DNA of 64,000 nucleotides from Anisakis pegreffii (GCA_035041965.1 JAPYMA010000218.1:33050-97049), one strand, 5' to 3'; counted from the first letter of the stretch, positions 40,178-53,460 are shown. Translations and numbers: made by a program. The notes: generated by a model not told the origin, from the sequence alone.

Positions 40178-40898
40178 ATGGTTTGCGAATCATGTAAGTG
40201 ATTTTTCGTTCAGTTCTTTATAATGAAACGTTGCGTTATTTTGCACGACGAATGTGAATTATGTGTTCAAGTCCGTTCCACACAGATCAGTAATGGATTG
40301 ATCGTTATCACAAATTGGTAGTCGATATTATAATTATGAATTATTATAAATTGGCAATGGAATCACTGGTTTGAATGCTGTTCTAAGCTTTTACGTTATT
40401 GATGCTCAAACCGAATTCCTGATCCGTGAACGATTTCAAATATTCAGATGACATTCTTGCCTTTTATCATCATTGTTGACAATGACTGATCTCCATATTA
40501 ATCAGGTACCGCAAAACTGAGTAAAGTGGCGACGATTGATCCTTATCGAACAAAATCTCGTAACGAGGGTGCTGGTCCAATCAAGAAAGGTGGCAATGAA
40601 AACAAACTGCTTTCAACAAAAAAGGACAGGTAGTGTTACGCATTCGTTCTTCCAACCAAATTTCAACATCCGATCCGTTCGTTCAGATCCGTGAAGATAT
40701 TCGTCGTTGGAGTTATTCGTTCGTGATTTCAGATTTCAACCGTACAATCAAGAATTTAAACGATGTCGTATTTGCAAGACGAAAGTTCATCAAGTTGGAT
40801 CACATTATTGTCAGCAATGCGCCTATCAAAAAGCAATTTGCGCTATGTGTGGCAAAAAAATGGCCGATACCAAGAAACTGAAAATGTCTTCAGTATGA
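40178..40898 (+). CDS. cript: CRIPT, cysteine-rich PDZ-binding protein
   Basis: Small zinc-binding protein conserved across eukaryotes; known as a PSD-95-binding microtubule linker and as a factor associated with spliceosome assembly. Exons 40178-40193 (16 nt, MVCES plus one base), 40506-40629, 40733-40898; 306 nt, 101 aa, the same length as human CRIPT. The first CxxC (MVCESC) is completed across the first intron. Exon 2 ends KKDR; exon 3 begins FQPYNQEFKRCRICK, then VHQVGSHYCQQCAYQK and CAMCGKKMADTKK, ending KMSSV, which keeps the family's C-terminal Ser/Thr-X-Val PDZ-ligand form. All cysteine pairs and the conserved HQ.GSHYCQ.CAY.K core are intact. The gene is divergent from PAM. Certain identification; only the tiny first exon rests on splice-site reasoning. 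Confidence 0.95.
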
Positions 40899-42852
40899 GA
40901 ATCGACCGTCGGCGGATCAAATAATGGATTCATATATTTTTTCATCGGCATTAACTTATTTGCAAACATTTTAGCAGATCTTCAGTTGTTCTCTGTTTGT
41001 TTTCACCGCATTTTGTGATGCAAAATACGTTCCACTTCAAGCTCAATGAACGTTGTCATCATAGCTTGCAAACTTCACCCTTCACTTTCAGACGAGTTTA
41101 GTTCGCTTTTTGAAGTGATTTGAATTGGAACTCCGTGTTCAGGAGGATCGATATCTGGCAGTTGTAATTGTGACTTTGTGGTGTATCAATGTTGAATTTC
41201 TACCATATTTTACGTTATTATACGCGCGTAGGATTGTTACATTAAAATTTGCAGTCTGTACGATCGGGTCATGTCATTTCATTGCTGTTCGGTGTAGATT
41301 ATTCAAAGTGCTTTGCTGCTGTCGTCACCATTGTTGGAGTGATTTCTGCATTAAGTAACTCATTCGCTTAAGTATGAAATTGATTATTTTATTCGGTTTT
41401 TAAAGTGCCCCTTCTATCTTACGTATGTTGATGCTGGCATCCTGCGTATGTGTTGAATGAATTTGTTTTGCATTGTTATTCAAGCTGTTGTTACTAATCC
41501 TTCAAATGATTTGACCAGTTAGCTAGTATAAAGCAATAAAAATGAAACGTTCGACCCTCCCAGATTGAAGTTAGCCCTCTTCTGATGATGCCCACATACT
41601 CCAGTAGTGAATTATTTGTCTTCATGTATTGCTTCATGAGTTCGATTCTCCTCCATTGTAAATAAGAATTGTAAATAAACATCAGTTTCATTGTGTTCAT
41701 CGGTTGTATTCTATTCTCGCGTTCATGCTTTACAAAATTGGATGGCTCACAGTCAGAATGAGGCGAAATAATTTGTTCTATCAAAGTTGTGCTGCCGAAA
41801 GCGAAAACCCTTCTCAAGGAATAGAAACGACCAGTCGGATCGGGATTGCGCTTTATTCCATACTTATAAAGCGATGAGGGGATTGTGGGATGTAATTTAT
41901 ATGGATTCCTTCTCAGTTCTCCAAAGGATATTAGCCGAAATCGTTGCTGAATTATATAGACTGACTGTGATTAAGATAGTCGCTGCTTCCTGAAAGGTTT
42001 ATAGGGATATCCACAGAGTTTAAGTTCAACTTTACTCTAAACTGGCAATGTTTCCAACGATTCATTTCGGACTCGTTGGAAAAATGCACACCAGTTTCAC
42101 GATTTAAAGTGTCATCGATCGAAACACGTGTACATAAAAATCATAAGTCATAGTAATCGTTCAAAAAATAAACGAATGAGTTGAGACTAGTAAGGAAACG
42201 CTAACACTACGCTCGAAATACACCTCATTTGAGACTAATCAATCACTCGTCGAATTTGTTCTATTTCATAATCGTCAAAAAGTTCCCTTGAATGAGACTT
42301 TCATTCAATTCTTGCGATTAGCGAAGAACTATTGAACGAACGGTTGAAGACAGTCGAAAATCGATGCTTCATTGTTCATTGGTGAACGTAACTGATTATA
42401 AATTCAAACAGCACACCCTTCCGTCAGTTTCCATTCAGAAAATCGATACGAATCGTATTGTCTCTTCAATATTTCAAAGATATCCCAATAAATCTTCGAT
42501 ATTTCGATATTCGAAGTTGTTTGTTCATAAAATCCATATTTAGATTCCTTGTAAACTGTTTATACGTATCCAATATCTTATTGTCTCGCAATTGATTGAA
42601 CTGCATCAAAACTGTGTTGATTTCTTTGAAAGTAAAAACATTTTACTATCAAAAATAGATGAGATGCAAAAAAAAGTGAAGTCATAAGCAGCAAGAGGTG
42701 ATTGCCATTTCGTGAATGTGTTATCATTGTCGCTCGAACTGACGTTGTCGATGTGATTTTAGGAACATTGTTGACTGCTGATTTGAGCATATTGGACGCA
42801 TTTTGCTCAAACACGAACGTTTTATTCTCTCAGATGAAATTGTGCAGATCTG
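40899..42852. other. Intergenic region between CRIPT and the receptor-like gene
   Basis: Nothing recognisable. Open frames 41125-41358, 41494-41817 (minus) and 41787-41993 have no domain, no signal peptide and no fitting splice sites. No clear AATAAA was found directly after CRIPT. Confidence 0.45.
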
Positions 42853-45296
42853 ATGGCAGATGAAATTGTACATTCAAATAACGATCTTTTTGAGAACGCA
42901 GAGCGCGCACAGTGGACTGAAGTATTCCTGTTGAATGACAATCTGATACGATTCTTAACGCTCCAACTTGGTAATATGCTCACGTTGATGACTGTTTTTA
43001 TAGCATTATATCGGATTTCAATCCGTGATGTGGTGAACGTCTCAATTCTGAGCATGTTCATACCGATAGTCACACTGAACGCTTGGTTATCCATTTACGA
43101 CCTGATCAACTACGTGCAACCCTATGCTGCCGCACTTCCATCAGTGTTGTAGGTGTTTTCTCGATTATTTTCTCACCGTTCGTTCCTACTACTTGTAAGG
43201 ATTGTTGTGTGCTTCAGGTGTCGTGAGAATGATATCTTAAGAAAGTTTTATGAGGACCCGAAAATCAGATCATAATCGGCGAAGAGAAAATCAGCAAAAA
43301 TTGACAGTCACTGCTCGGGAATAAATGGGTCGTGCATCACATGAAATTTTGTGGAATCTAATAAAAGTGATGACATTTCATGGTAGCCACAAGTTATGAC
43401 GACGATTTCATTCGCTGCACTATGGGAGATATTAGAACATAGAAAGTCGCTGTCAACAAAATCGCAATGATTATGTTCGGCGTTGTTGAATTGACTGACC
43501 ACTTTCAGGTTGCTAACCATGACAGTGGTTCCATTCCTCATGTCATTTATCGATCTGAGTTATCGTCTTCATTCAACCACGTTGCTTATGTTATTTTATT
43601 TCGCTTATTCTGCGCCAACCATTTTCCAGAAATATTTTACACCAAGGTAAATTAGTGGATTTTTGTTCTACATGCTTTCACTCACGATACTTTTTGCATC
43701 AATTTTGCTAGAACACCTATCTTTATGTAGCAACGGTCGCATATAGTAGGTCTTTTTTTTGTGGCCATAAACCTTACACCTTAAAAGGATAAGATAATTG
43801 CCGAGCATCAGCAGGTAAATTCGGTCAGTGGTTAACGAAATTCGGTTCTCTCTAACTAACTATCTAATTTTACTTACAATTTTTATTTGTTTTATGCAAT
43901 CCATCTATATACAATCTAATTTTTATTTGTTAGCACTCTTTCCCAACCTTCTGAACTTCGAAGTTCTACCCGAAGGATGGGTGACTTTCAGAAAGTGGAT
44001 GATTTTTTCTGTTTTACTGCACATGATCTGTGGATTTTTCTCAATTCTATCCACCTTCATGGTGAGCAATCAATTCGCGACAAAGATCGCTGCTGCGGTC
44101 AGCCTTTTCACGGTGGTCATTTTTTTGGCCTTAATAGGCGCGGTAAGTTAAACGGTTCGTTTCGAATGTCGCTTTATTGAGATCATCGCATGGAGGTAGC
44201 TCCCCAGCAGGCGTAACCACCTTGATTTTATGCTATTATGCGTTTTTCATAAATAATCTATTTTTTGCTGTTTGCGCAATAGAGAAGATATGCTGCGTGT
44301 CACTTGAAGCTTCATCAAAATGATTTGTTAGTGTTTCAGTCGTTTGCAGACCTCATGGACTAGTTGCATTCGTAAGAAAACATTGAGGAGGCTGCGTAGT
44401 CGCGAGATGAGGCAATTTGCTAGCGTTATCATTTACGCAGTCATCGTGAACCTGTTGAACATTCCTTCGATTGGTAAGCGATAAGCTCTTTCACTAGTGA
44501 ATTAATTCAAATATGTAGGTATGCTTTTGCTTAGCTATGCACCGTGCAAAAACTACAAACTGATTACTCCTTCATTCGAGACTTCAACATACGCAGGCAG
44601 CGCAAAGGTACTCATAATCAGTGCACTTTTGACGATATTTTTGAACTTGTATCAACATTACTCGAATGAAAACTCTAACAATTAGCAAAGTATAATTGTG
44701 ATCGACTGGACAGAAACTAGAAATGATCCGAAATGATTTTTCATCTTTTCTGACTGAGTGATCAGTTTATTTCAGTTGTAGCTGTTGCATCCATTGTTAT
44801 TAGTAGCAATCCAGAGCTCGAAAATATCACGATGGTTCTTGATGAAATGCGCACCTATCAGGTTATGGGTGTTGAGATCATTCTTGTTACTGTAAGAGAT
44901 TTTGTTATTCAGATTGGACGATGTAGCTCTTCGCGAGACATTCACTTGATAGAATAGTTCTCATAGTTCCAGTTAATTCATTTTGTCTGTTTGTGGAAGT
45001 TTCGCAGTTTTTCAACAGGCATAGTGTTCCTGATCACTTCTTATTTGACTCATTCATTTCACGCATCCATCATCATCATCGTTTAAAAATATGCGACAAT
45101 TTTTCAGGCTAGAATTCGGTCATTCACGCCGATTGTTTTGACAATCAGTGCATTGATAGTGTTCCCGTCATATCGGTCGAACGCCATAAAACTAGTGATG
45201 CAAATGAAGAATGTATTCTTATCATCTTTAAAAAGCCGAAGTGATAAGACGAAAAGGCTTATGTCAGACAATGCTTCTATGAAGCGTATCACCTGA
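42853..45296 (+). CDS. Serpentine-receptor-like multi-pass membrane protein
   Basis: Likely seven-transmembrane receptor of the nematode chemoreceptor type; subfamily not assigned. Model: 42853-43148, 43218-43244, 43509-43646, 43992-44142, 44350-44473, 44519-44620, 44776-44891, 45108-45296; 1143 nt, 380 aa, all phases consistent. Hydrophobic segments: RFLTLQLGNMLTLMTVFIAL, SILSMFIPIVTLNAWLSI, TMTVVPFLMSFIDL with YR after it, MIFSVLLHMICGFFSILSTF, AAAVSLFTVVIFLALIGA, ASVIIYAVIVNLLNIPSI, and VLTISALIVFPSYR near the end. A strongly basic loop (CIRKKTLRRLRSREMRQ) precedes the sixth segment, as in intracellular loop 3 of GPCRs, and the C-terminal FP.YRSNAIK is typical of worm serpentine receptors. 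Weak points: the 27-nt second exon and its donor (AA|GTTTTA), and the GTGCAC donor at 44621. AATAAA at 45360 is 64 nt after the stop. Confidence 0.55.
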
Positions 45297-45359
45297 ACTT
45301 ATTCAATTGTGAGACAAGAATCTTAGTCAACCAGTCAATTAGCTGGCCATGTCACCTCT

Positions 45360-45365
45360 AATAAA
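45360..45365 (+). promoter_or_regulatory. Poly(A) signal of the receptor-like gene
   Basis: AATAAA within 65 bp after the proposed stop codon of the receptor-like gene, which supports that 3' end. Confidence 0.5.
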
Positions 45366-46728
45366 ACTTGATGAAGAGCATTTTTCATTGTTCACCACAA
45401 GTAATAGTTGTGCCAGGATAAAAATTTATTACAAACCCCTATACATGAACTCGACTTTGTCGTTTGCAGACTTACATTTCAATGGGTTCATTATTAAGAG
45501 CCCAAGGCGCTATGGTATACCCTCGCGACACTCTACGCAGTAGTGTACTGCAGGGACGGAAAAAAGTCCGGGGCGGGGAAAGTCTGGATCGAAACTTGCA
45601 GTCAAAGACATCGAAAATGTGGTCACCCTGAGAAAATCGGGAATTGGAAAAGGAACTCAATCTCGTAATTTGACTTCTTCTCAAGTTTCATGCCACAAAA
45701 AAAACACTGAAAAATACCTGAAAAGTAACACAAATGTAGGAAGTGGATCAAAAATTTTGCTGCATTTGTTATGCAACCGTAACAACTGGATTAAAAATGA
45801 ATATGGGTGAGAGAAAAAAGTTTGTTAAACCTGATGTTGACGTAAGCATCCAATTATCACATATTGTATTGCTAATATCAAGCCGAATACGTCAAAAATG
45901 ATCAGATGTAATTTCGATCCGCTGAATATTAACAAGTTGTGTTCGAGTTCATTCATGTTTATGCGACTGCTCATTAGGGCAACATTTCGAGCATTGCGTT
46001 GCTAATTGTAAGGATGTGCATCTCCTACGAAAGATAGCCAGTTCAAATGGAATCGTTTCATACGATTGATTTTTCGATGGCACCTTTATTTTATTATTCA
46101 AAATTCTTTCATTCTGCTCAATTTCCACTGCTCCACGATGAATTGATGACAATATCTGGTCAAACGATGAAATGACCTTGTGATTGCACAGTTTTGCTGG
46201 TATGGGTCATACAAAAGTTTGAACTTGCCTCACGTTGAAGTGTTTATTATAGACCAGGGGAAACATATAGGCGCATAAAATTGACGATAACGGGATAACA
46301 CCGAAACCTTCAATTTTTTCTGCAGGATCTTATTCAATTTCAATCTTTTCATAATCCGGAAATAAGAATGCAGGCAATAGATAAGTAAAACAACGACTGT
46401 ACTCTATCAAATATCGAGACGCGAGGAGGATATGAATGCATGAAGCAGAAGAAGCAAGTACCTAAACTTTTTCCTTGCCACTCAGTAGAGCAAGCTGTTC
46501 ATATCTGATTCAATGAGCAACTAAGTTCATAAGCACAAAGCATCACCAGCTGAATTGTTCCCAATGCCTCTGTTCACGTGCGATTTGAACGAAGCAAATT
46601 TCATAAATTAATTCTAATCATCAGAAATGTTTAATCGGCCAGCCTTTTACATTGTCTCATTTGCCAGTCACTCCGCCTTTTACTCTCAGCCGTTAGTCTG
46701 CTTTCATTCATCACCGGTCAGTTGCACC
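45366..46728. other. Intergenic region with a GC-rich repeat
   Basis: No gene recognised. A GGGACGGAAAAAAGTCCGGGG block near 45,553-45,590 is related to the GC-rich repeats at 0.6-1.1 kb. The last part presumably carries the promoter of the first pepsin-inhibitor-like gene. Confidence 0.45.
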
Positions 46729-48421
46729 ATGCAAGCACCACTCTTTATGTGAGTATTCACTTTCTAAATCTATCTATGAATCTCATATAGATAAGTTGAT
46801 AAAGAAATAATCACTTCTGAAAAGTTCACTTCAGAGTAGTTCATCGACAGTTCTCTAATTATGTTCGAAATCAATGAAGCAATTCAATTATCTTTTTGAT
46901 CACTTACTTCATAAATGAAATCTGTCATCTTCAGAGGAAGATCGATTCTCTGTTTTGTTTTTATTTTATGTACCTTAAGTCAACGCCTGCAAGAATGGTT
47001 TCGATGGCCGTTTTCTATGATGAAATTGTTCATAAAAATGTTCCCGTCTAATTATTATATTCTAGTAAGCAAAAGAACTGAATATCGAATAATCGCTTAT
47101 TTCAATTGCTCTACCTTTTCAGTTTCTCTATCGCCTTGATCGTAGTCGTGCTCGAATCCGATGCAGCTGTATTATCAGTGAATGCGAATGTTTCCTATAC
47201 GGATCAAACAATCGTCAACGGAAGCGTGATCTGCATCGTTCGAGTAAGTTCTGCAGAAAGCCGTGGTTATAAAGTGACAGTGGTTGTAAAATTATCATTA
47301 AGAAACCTACGCCACCAATTGTATGTTCGTCCGTTCACTGTGTTCCAAATCAATTCCCATAACCTGACCTGAAGAACTGCCACTCGTTGCTTGGACGAAT
47401 GTACTACTACAAATAGAGATGCTTTCGACTGAGCGCTTTCAATCATTCTGTGCGTACTCAGAGAAAGTAATATCCATTGATCCGAAACGAGCATGAGAAC
47501 AAAATCAATTTCATTATTTTAACCGTGACTCACAAATGAATCTCTGATCATGTTCAACTCAGGACGGAAATTTGACCGTGAATGGCAAGCCGAAAGGAAA
47601 ACTGAGTGTAGAAGATGGCGAAGAGTTACTGGCTTATCAGACGGCTGTCAGTAAATGGACAGATGAAATTTCCATGAACGTATCAGAGGTCAGATATTCG
47701 CCTTGAAGATGCTTGAACCAGTTCCATTCTCAATGCTTCGTTTCTGTCATCGATTCCGATGAGCTATTGTTGATGTAGTCGTTGAATTGGGATTTCAAAA
47801 GAATGAAACACGAAATCGAAACATAAAGCGCTCGCATAACAGATGATCATTCCTTTTTTGAATCGTTACTAGGTAACCATAATCAATTTACTTTTGCACT
47901 ATTTTATCAAGACTTATTATCACGAATGGAACCGAAAGATTCAAGAACGCTTGAAGGAATCGATTATGTGACAATTGCTATATCCAATTCTTATACGTAA
48001 GCAGAGATTCGGCTTTTGCGTGAACATGTCAAAGTGAAAATTCAAAGAAAATCGGAGATATTGTTTGCGTCGGTTGCTATAGATACGTCGATTGGACGAA
48101 TCGACATGGAAAACACATTATTCTGCTAAACAACATGACAATAACTCAATTAAGGAATTATATCTATTTGAAAATTGCCCTATCTCGGATGATATTTACG
48201 ATAGAATTCAAATGCAACTTTAGGCTCTCACAACCCGCTCTACCGTTTTCGCAACAACCCAACAACGTCTCGAAGCTCTCAGTGAATCATCAAATATGCC
48301 GCAAAATGAAAATGATCACGAGCACAGTGACGCTGAAAGTGGCAATAGCGAAGCGAATGAAACCGGCTCCAGTGATCAAAAGATGCAAATGCCACCTATA
48401 CCGTCATTCTGTAAACCGTAA
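46729..48421 (+). CDS. Pepsin-inhibitor-3-like secreted protein, copy 1
   Basis: Small secreted protein of the nematode pepsin-inhibitor-3 / Ani s 1-like family, whose founder inhibits aspartic proteases; inhibitory activity here is not shown. Exons 46729-46748, 47123-47243, 47563-47688, 48224-48421; 465 nt, 154 aa; phases 2,0,0 as in copies 2 and 3. Signal peptide MQAPLFIFSIALIVVVLESDA at 1-21. The domain runs SVICIVR, DGNLTVNGKPKGKLS, then a helical stretch EDGEELLAYQTAVSKWTDEI, equivalent to the founder's Cys-strand, NxL(Y/F)I(N/D)G hairpin and LT..E...L..Y....  helix. The last exon has an acidic, Asn/Ser/Glu-rich linker and ends PPIPSFCKP, the family's C-terminal P.PSFC motif. Only two cysteines remain in the mature part, enough for one disulphide. 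A GGTCAG acceptor lies 8 nt before the ATG. Confidence 0.75.
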
Positions 48422-50440
48422 TAGGAATTCAATTCCATGAATCAAGAATACTCCGTCGAGTTAGAATACTCTTTTTGCAACAAATCTAAAGTTTATTAAG
48501 AACTTCAGTTTTGATGCAAAGGGCGGTGATATAAATGGTCTTCAGAATTTCGTTCGGACCTTTTGATGGAAATGTTCATCGGTAACGTCATTAAAATTCC
48601 TTGTCAAAAGGGAATAAATGCACAAAACCTTTCGCTTACATCGACCAATTGTTACTGGAGAGGTTTCATAGGCTGAAAATACACCATTTGAAAGCTGAAA
48701 TACATTAAATGTTTGACTACCATATCACTCGCCCAGTGATGTGATGTTGATGTAGTATGAAGGATATTTAAATTTGATCAAATCTGCACTTATCGTTTTA
48801 TTTCCTTGATATATGGACTGGTTAGGTATCTTGCCCATTCATTACATACATTATTTCATTCATTGCTAATACTGCTAACATTGCAGTCTTTATTATTACC
48901 TTCTCAACCCACTCCATATGTTTATCCGTATCATTTTCATCATTATTGCGGTGGCCATCATCATCTTATCGTTAGCCACTGCTATCAGCCCATGAGTATC
49001 ATCGTTCTCACCATTTCATACTGTCATAATCACAGAAAGTAGTTCCCTCCAAACTTTCGCTTTAAATGTTGCCCATTATGCTCCGGTTCTGGGAATTTCA
49101 CTCAATAATCTTCATGTTGTATTATCTCTTTTAAGAATCTGTCATTATAAAATAAGCACTTTTCCAGAACTAAGTCATTAATAAGAATTGCTGGATAAAG
49201 TTTTCTAATGTTGTTAATCTCAAATGATCACAAAATTGCAAACAATGTCACGCCAATGATATGGTGGCTGCATAAGCGGATGTTGCGTTGGATTTGTTAC
49301 AATTTGATGTTGCGTTTGATGTGATCATCTGTGATCAATTTGGAGGTTAAGCAGCATGATCTTGTCTGTTAGAATTGTTCACCCGACTCTTTCAAGTATT
49401 TCCTGCAGAACAGGCAGCTCAGAAATCAAGATATCATAATAATCAACGTTGATCATAAGATCTTTAAAAATGATCGCTTGACGTGTATCAATGCAAATAT
49501 TTACTCATTCCAAACGGATTTACAGTTATTTTAATAACTTTAAAAACACTTCGTAAAACTAGGACATGTAAATAAATGCGCTTCTGTTCCATCGTAAGTA
49601 AAATCAAATATTTATTGCCACTTTTTGGATTGTTCCCATAGTGAATCACATTCTTCTGATAGATCTATTAGGTAAACACAGGATCTGATCGAATTGATCA
49701 GTCCGATCGATTGTTGATCAATTCGCCTACTCACAATCAGTCAAAGGAATGGGCATATGCTGCTGAACAATCCTCATCGAAGGTAAATCATACGGATGGA
49801 TCATTTGATCAAAACTGTTCAGAATTGTTGGATGCAACAAGTGAACGAATAAAAAAAGCTCAACGATATCAGCCGCTTCACCTGGATATTTCATTATGTT
49901 GAAGTACTGATCCAGTTCTCGAAAATTCAAGCGCCAGTATTCGATTGCAAAAAAAGTGCCTTTCAGAACGGTCCATTAACATTTTTCAACTGTGATGGTA
50001 TCATAGTGAAAAGCCAGTAGTTATTTTCGAGATTTCAAGCAAAAGATTGCACTGTTCAAATCAACAAAATGACTCAATTCGAAGCGATTATACTCGGACA
50101 ATATGTACACCAACTAACCTGTTCAGATTCACTCTGCCAACAATAAATGTTTCAATTTCAGTCGAACGGTTTACCAGGTGCAATTGTATTTTGAATTGCG
50201 GAGACAATGAATATTGTTAAGACTGAATTAGATCCAACTTGAAATGTGCTTTGAAAAATTGTCTATGTTAGCTGCTGAGTCATTTTGAGTAAACATTAGG
50301 CGAAAGAGGATGTGTTGTTTGACAAGAATTTTCCATCTCGACTGTTTAATCAGAGAAAGCTATATAAGAAGCAAGTTGCTGGTGTTTATCAGCCTCTAGA
50401 ATCCAAATAGTTCAGCCAGCTGCCATTTCAATAAGTGACG
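48422..50440. other. Intergenic region between inhibitor-like copies 1 and 2
   Basis: No gene recognised. AATAAA at about 48,609 may end the first copy. The frame at 49711-49902 is polar and unrecognised; other frames are short. Confidence 0.45.
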
Positions 50441-52063
50441 ATGCTTAAGATCATTGTGTAAGTTGTTTTGCCTTGTCAGCACTGCGCTGCCTTTCGTTAA
50501 GACACGATTTAGATGATGGCATACAGCTCTAGGCTGATTGTCTTTCTTTTGTGCAAATCAGTCACTTTTAATTTATTCGTTACATATTTCGTGAGGTGAA
50601 TGCTCCTATGTCGGAGCCGACGCTCTTGCGTGTTTCCTGCGTAAGATAGCAGTTATTACGTGTGACTCAGCATATTAATTCCATTTATAAAGTGCTTTGG
50701 CGTCAAAAATGTTGAAGGAAATAAATTAGCTCTCGCCCACAACGTAGCTGTTTACACGAAAGGGTTTCAAGGACTAAGTATTCGCAAATAAATATTTGTT
50801 GGTTACTTAGCTAATATCTAACTCCAAAAATTCAACCTATACAGTTTCAACTTAAAAGGAGATACTTCAGAGTTTCACTTTCCATCTTTTCAATTGCGGC
50901 AACGCAATCGTCAACTACGCCATCAAATGAATATTCAGACTATGAAGGCGTTGGTTACGTCTCAGCCGATGGTAACACCTACATTATTGGTGGACCAAAT
51001 AACTGCACAGTCTCGGTAAAATATTTTCGTTTTCGTAGAGCTGCATGAAAGCAACTGATGATTTCAAATCGAGAGAATAATGTGGCCTTACAGCATGAAT
51101 ACATGGCTTTCTTGAGCACAGTACGCTGTCCCTTTAACCAGTTTACTGTGTGAACCAGTTTCGTGGCTCGCTCCAAGTCTTGCGTCTGAAATTTCCGATT
51201 CCGTGACGATGCAACCACTTACTAGATGATATCAGGATGATGGTCAAGGCAATAAGACAGGAGTCTCATATTTCCAGAACAACGTCCTTTATATCAACGG
51301 GGTGGAACAAGGAGCACTTACAGCCGAGCAACAACAGCAGCTGCAACAGTATAAAAGTGCGGTGGAACAATGGGGTAACATCTTCAGCAACATTCTTATG
51401 CAGGTGATTTTAATTATACAATGTGAAGTAAAGTCAGATCTCAGCCTGAAAAAATGATGAGGTGTTGTCCGTTGTCTTGAACGATCCGAAGGACTCGCTG
51501 CTTTTCCGAAACATTTAAGTTATTGACATCATATCCTGTCACTTCCCTGACTGACCCTTTCAACCTAGTACGTAGACGAAATGTGCTTCATACGCACTTC
51601 ACTTACGGCAGTCAATTTTTCCAAGGTAATTAGTCCACGATTTATAAAGGCCAGTTTTCGAGACAAGCATGTTGATTTCATTGAAATGAATGAAGGCGTT
51701 ATTGTCACAAAATTTGGATGTTTTCAATTTTCAATTTCACTGTTCCACGTATGTGCGTGCATAAATATATATGAACATAAATTTTACTATTAAATGAAAA
51801 GTCTTTTGCGAATCGGAATTTCTGAGGCCCTATCTCATAGTCAGGAAAAGATGCCATTTTGTTCATAAACAACCCATGCAAAATTCAATTCATCATGTCA
51901 ACTGTTATAGGGTATCTGGGCAAGTTTGAGCAGTCTGTTCGGTAACATGATGCCATCTTCGACGACCACCGCACCAGTGATCGAGACCAATCCACAACAG
52001 CAACAATTATCACAGCCGCAGCAAGCGTTCCCAACGATTCCAGCCTTCTGCAATCCACAATAA
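50441..52063 (+). CDS. Pepsin-inhibitor-3-like secreted protein, copy 2
   Basis: Paralog of the copies on either side. Exons 50441-50457, 50871-51015, 51236-51403, 51911-52063; 483 nt, 160 aa; same phase pattern (2,0,0). Signal peptide MLKIIVVSLSIFSIAAT followed by a Thr/Ser/Tyr-rich segment and NNCTVS at the exon 2 end. Exon 3 is longer than in the other copies (168 against 126 nt), with an added DDGQGNKTGVSYF lead before NNVLYINGVEQGALT and the helix EQQQQLQQYKSAVEQW. The last exon has a Gln/Pro-rich linker and ends FPTIPAFCNPQ. NNVLYING is the clearest match to the family's beta-hairpin. AATAAA near 52,273 may be the poly(A) signal. Likely secreted; protease target unknown. Confidence 0.78.
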
Positions 52064-53192
52064 ATGTTCTTCTGTCTCCACAGAAATTCACATTGAACCG
52101 TTTAACAAAATATTTTGAAAGTGAACGAATATTAGAATTATAATTAGGTTTTGCTATCAGTCTACATGTATGACTGATTGCATGATTCAATATGTACATC
52201 CGTACAATTTCATATGAATTCGAATGAGCGTTCAATGAAAGTGTTTATTTTCTCCTCTTTGTTGAGTACCACGTAATAAATACTCTTTCATCTCAGAATT
52301 TACCACCTCCGATCACTATCAGCATTTATCGTCATCTACTTAACACTTAAAAAACAATGTCTTGCTGAAGTTTGCCATTTTTCGTTGAAAAACTACCAAA
52401 ACTTGAATGAGTCGGTGACGAATTCTCGCGTTCGATGTAGTGGACATAAAAAACACAGCCAATGATTGGGAACTGACATAATGGAAAAGACTTCAAGATG
52501 AGAACACACTAAGTGTTTAATTATGGTTATATTGCATTCATCGATAAAAAAAGCTGTACAATGCAATGAAACCAGTTCTATATTCATTGGAACAACATCA
52601 ACACCAACAAGTCGATGTATCGAATCACTGTGCATACAATATGTAATACTAACAAGGAGTATTTGTAAGGAGTATTTTGACTTATATTAATTAGTTATTT
52701 GATGATCTTTCGTCGAACAGAATCTAAATAAGGTTCAAAATCGTATCGTTCGGAGCAGTTTCGACTGCACAAAAAAATCAATGCAATATACAATGCCGCA
52801 TACAATTCCGCAGTTGATGCTAAGCATCGGTTTCTCTTGATTTCTCTTGATCGAATTTTCTGAGTCATTAAACGATCAGAACTCTGATGAAAAACCTGGA
52901 CGGGCTTCTCAAGGAACCACAAAAAATGCTTCCGTTGGGAAAAATTCTTACTTCGGTTCGTCAGACTGTGCTGCTCATAAAAAGCAATTCTTAAAGTGAA
53001 ATAAAAATGAGCACATGATCATGAGTGCAATGAAAGATTGCATTCATTGCCAATGATTTTGAAAAGTCAATCACGTTTTTTTTGTCGACAGTCTATTGAC
53101 ACTGTCCATTAATACTTTTCAGTGATTCAAAAAGTGTTTTTTCGAGAAATACCCACTGAACAGTTTCAGTGATATGTTGTGTTGATACAATG

Positions 53193-53241
<49 letters not shown>

Positions 53242-53460
53242 CACTAAAGGCAGTTATCAAATCAATCTTCGTCATTTTACTTCATGAAGATAGACCGTGC
53301 AATGAAAACGCTGTAACAAAACCAATTAGTGAGAATACATTCATTCGCTGAACACATTCAACCATTTCATCGTTTTCCAATTTCTTGCTTCCAACTTTGA
53401 TTCTCTCAATCATTCGCAGTTAGTTGAATTTCCATCAAAATTATTTTCAGAAATATTATC
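52064..53460. other. Intergenic region between inhibitor-like copies 2 and 3
   Basis: No gene recognised; contains the AAT microsatellite at 53193-53238. A TTATTTTCAG acceptor ends at 53450, 10 nt before the start codon of copy 3. Confidence 0.45.
53193..53238. repeat. ATA trinucleotide microsatellite
   Basis: About 15 consecutive ATA units, uninterrupted. It gives poly-Ile frames on both strands, which are artefacts. Confidence 0.95.

Noticed and set aside
53093..53351. Poly-Ile frames on both strands
   Set aside because: Direct translation of the ATA microsatellite.
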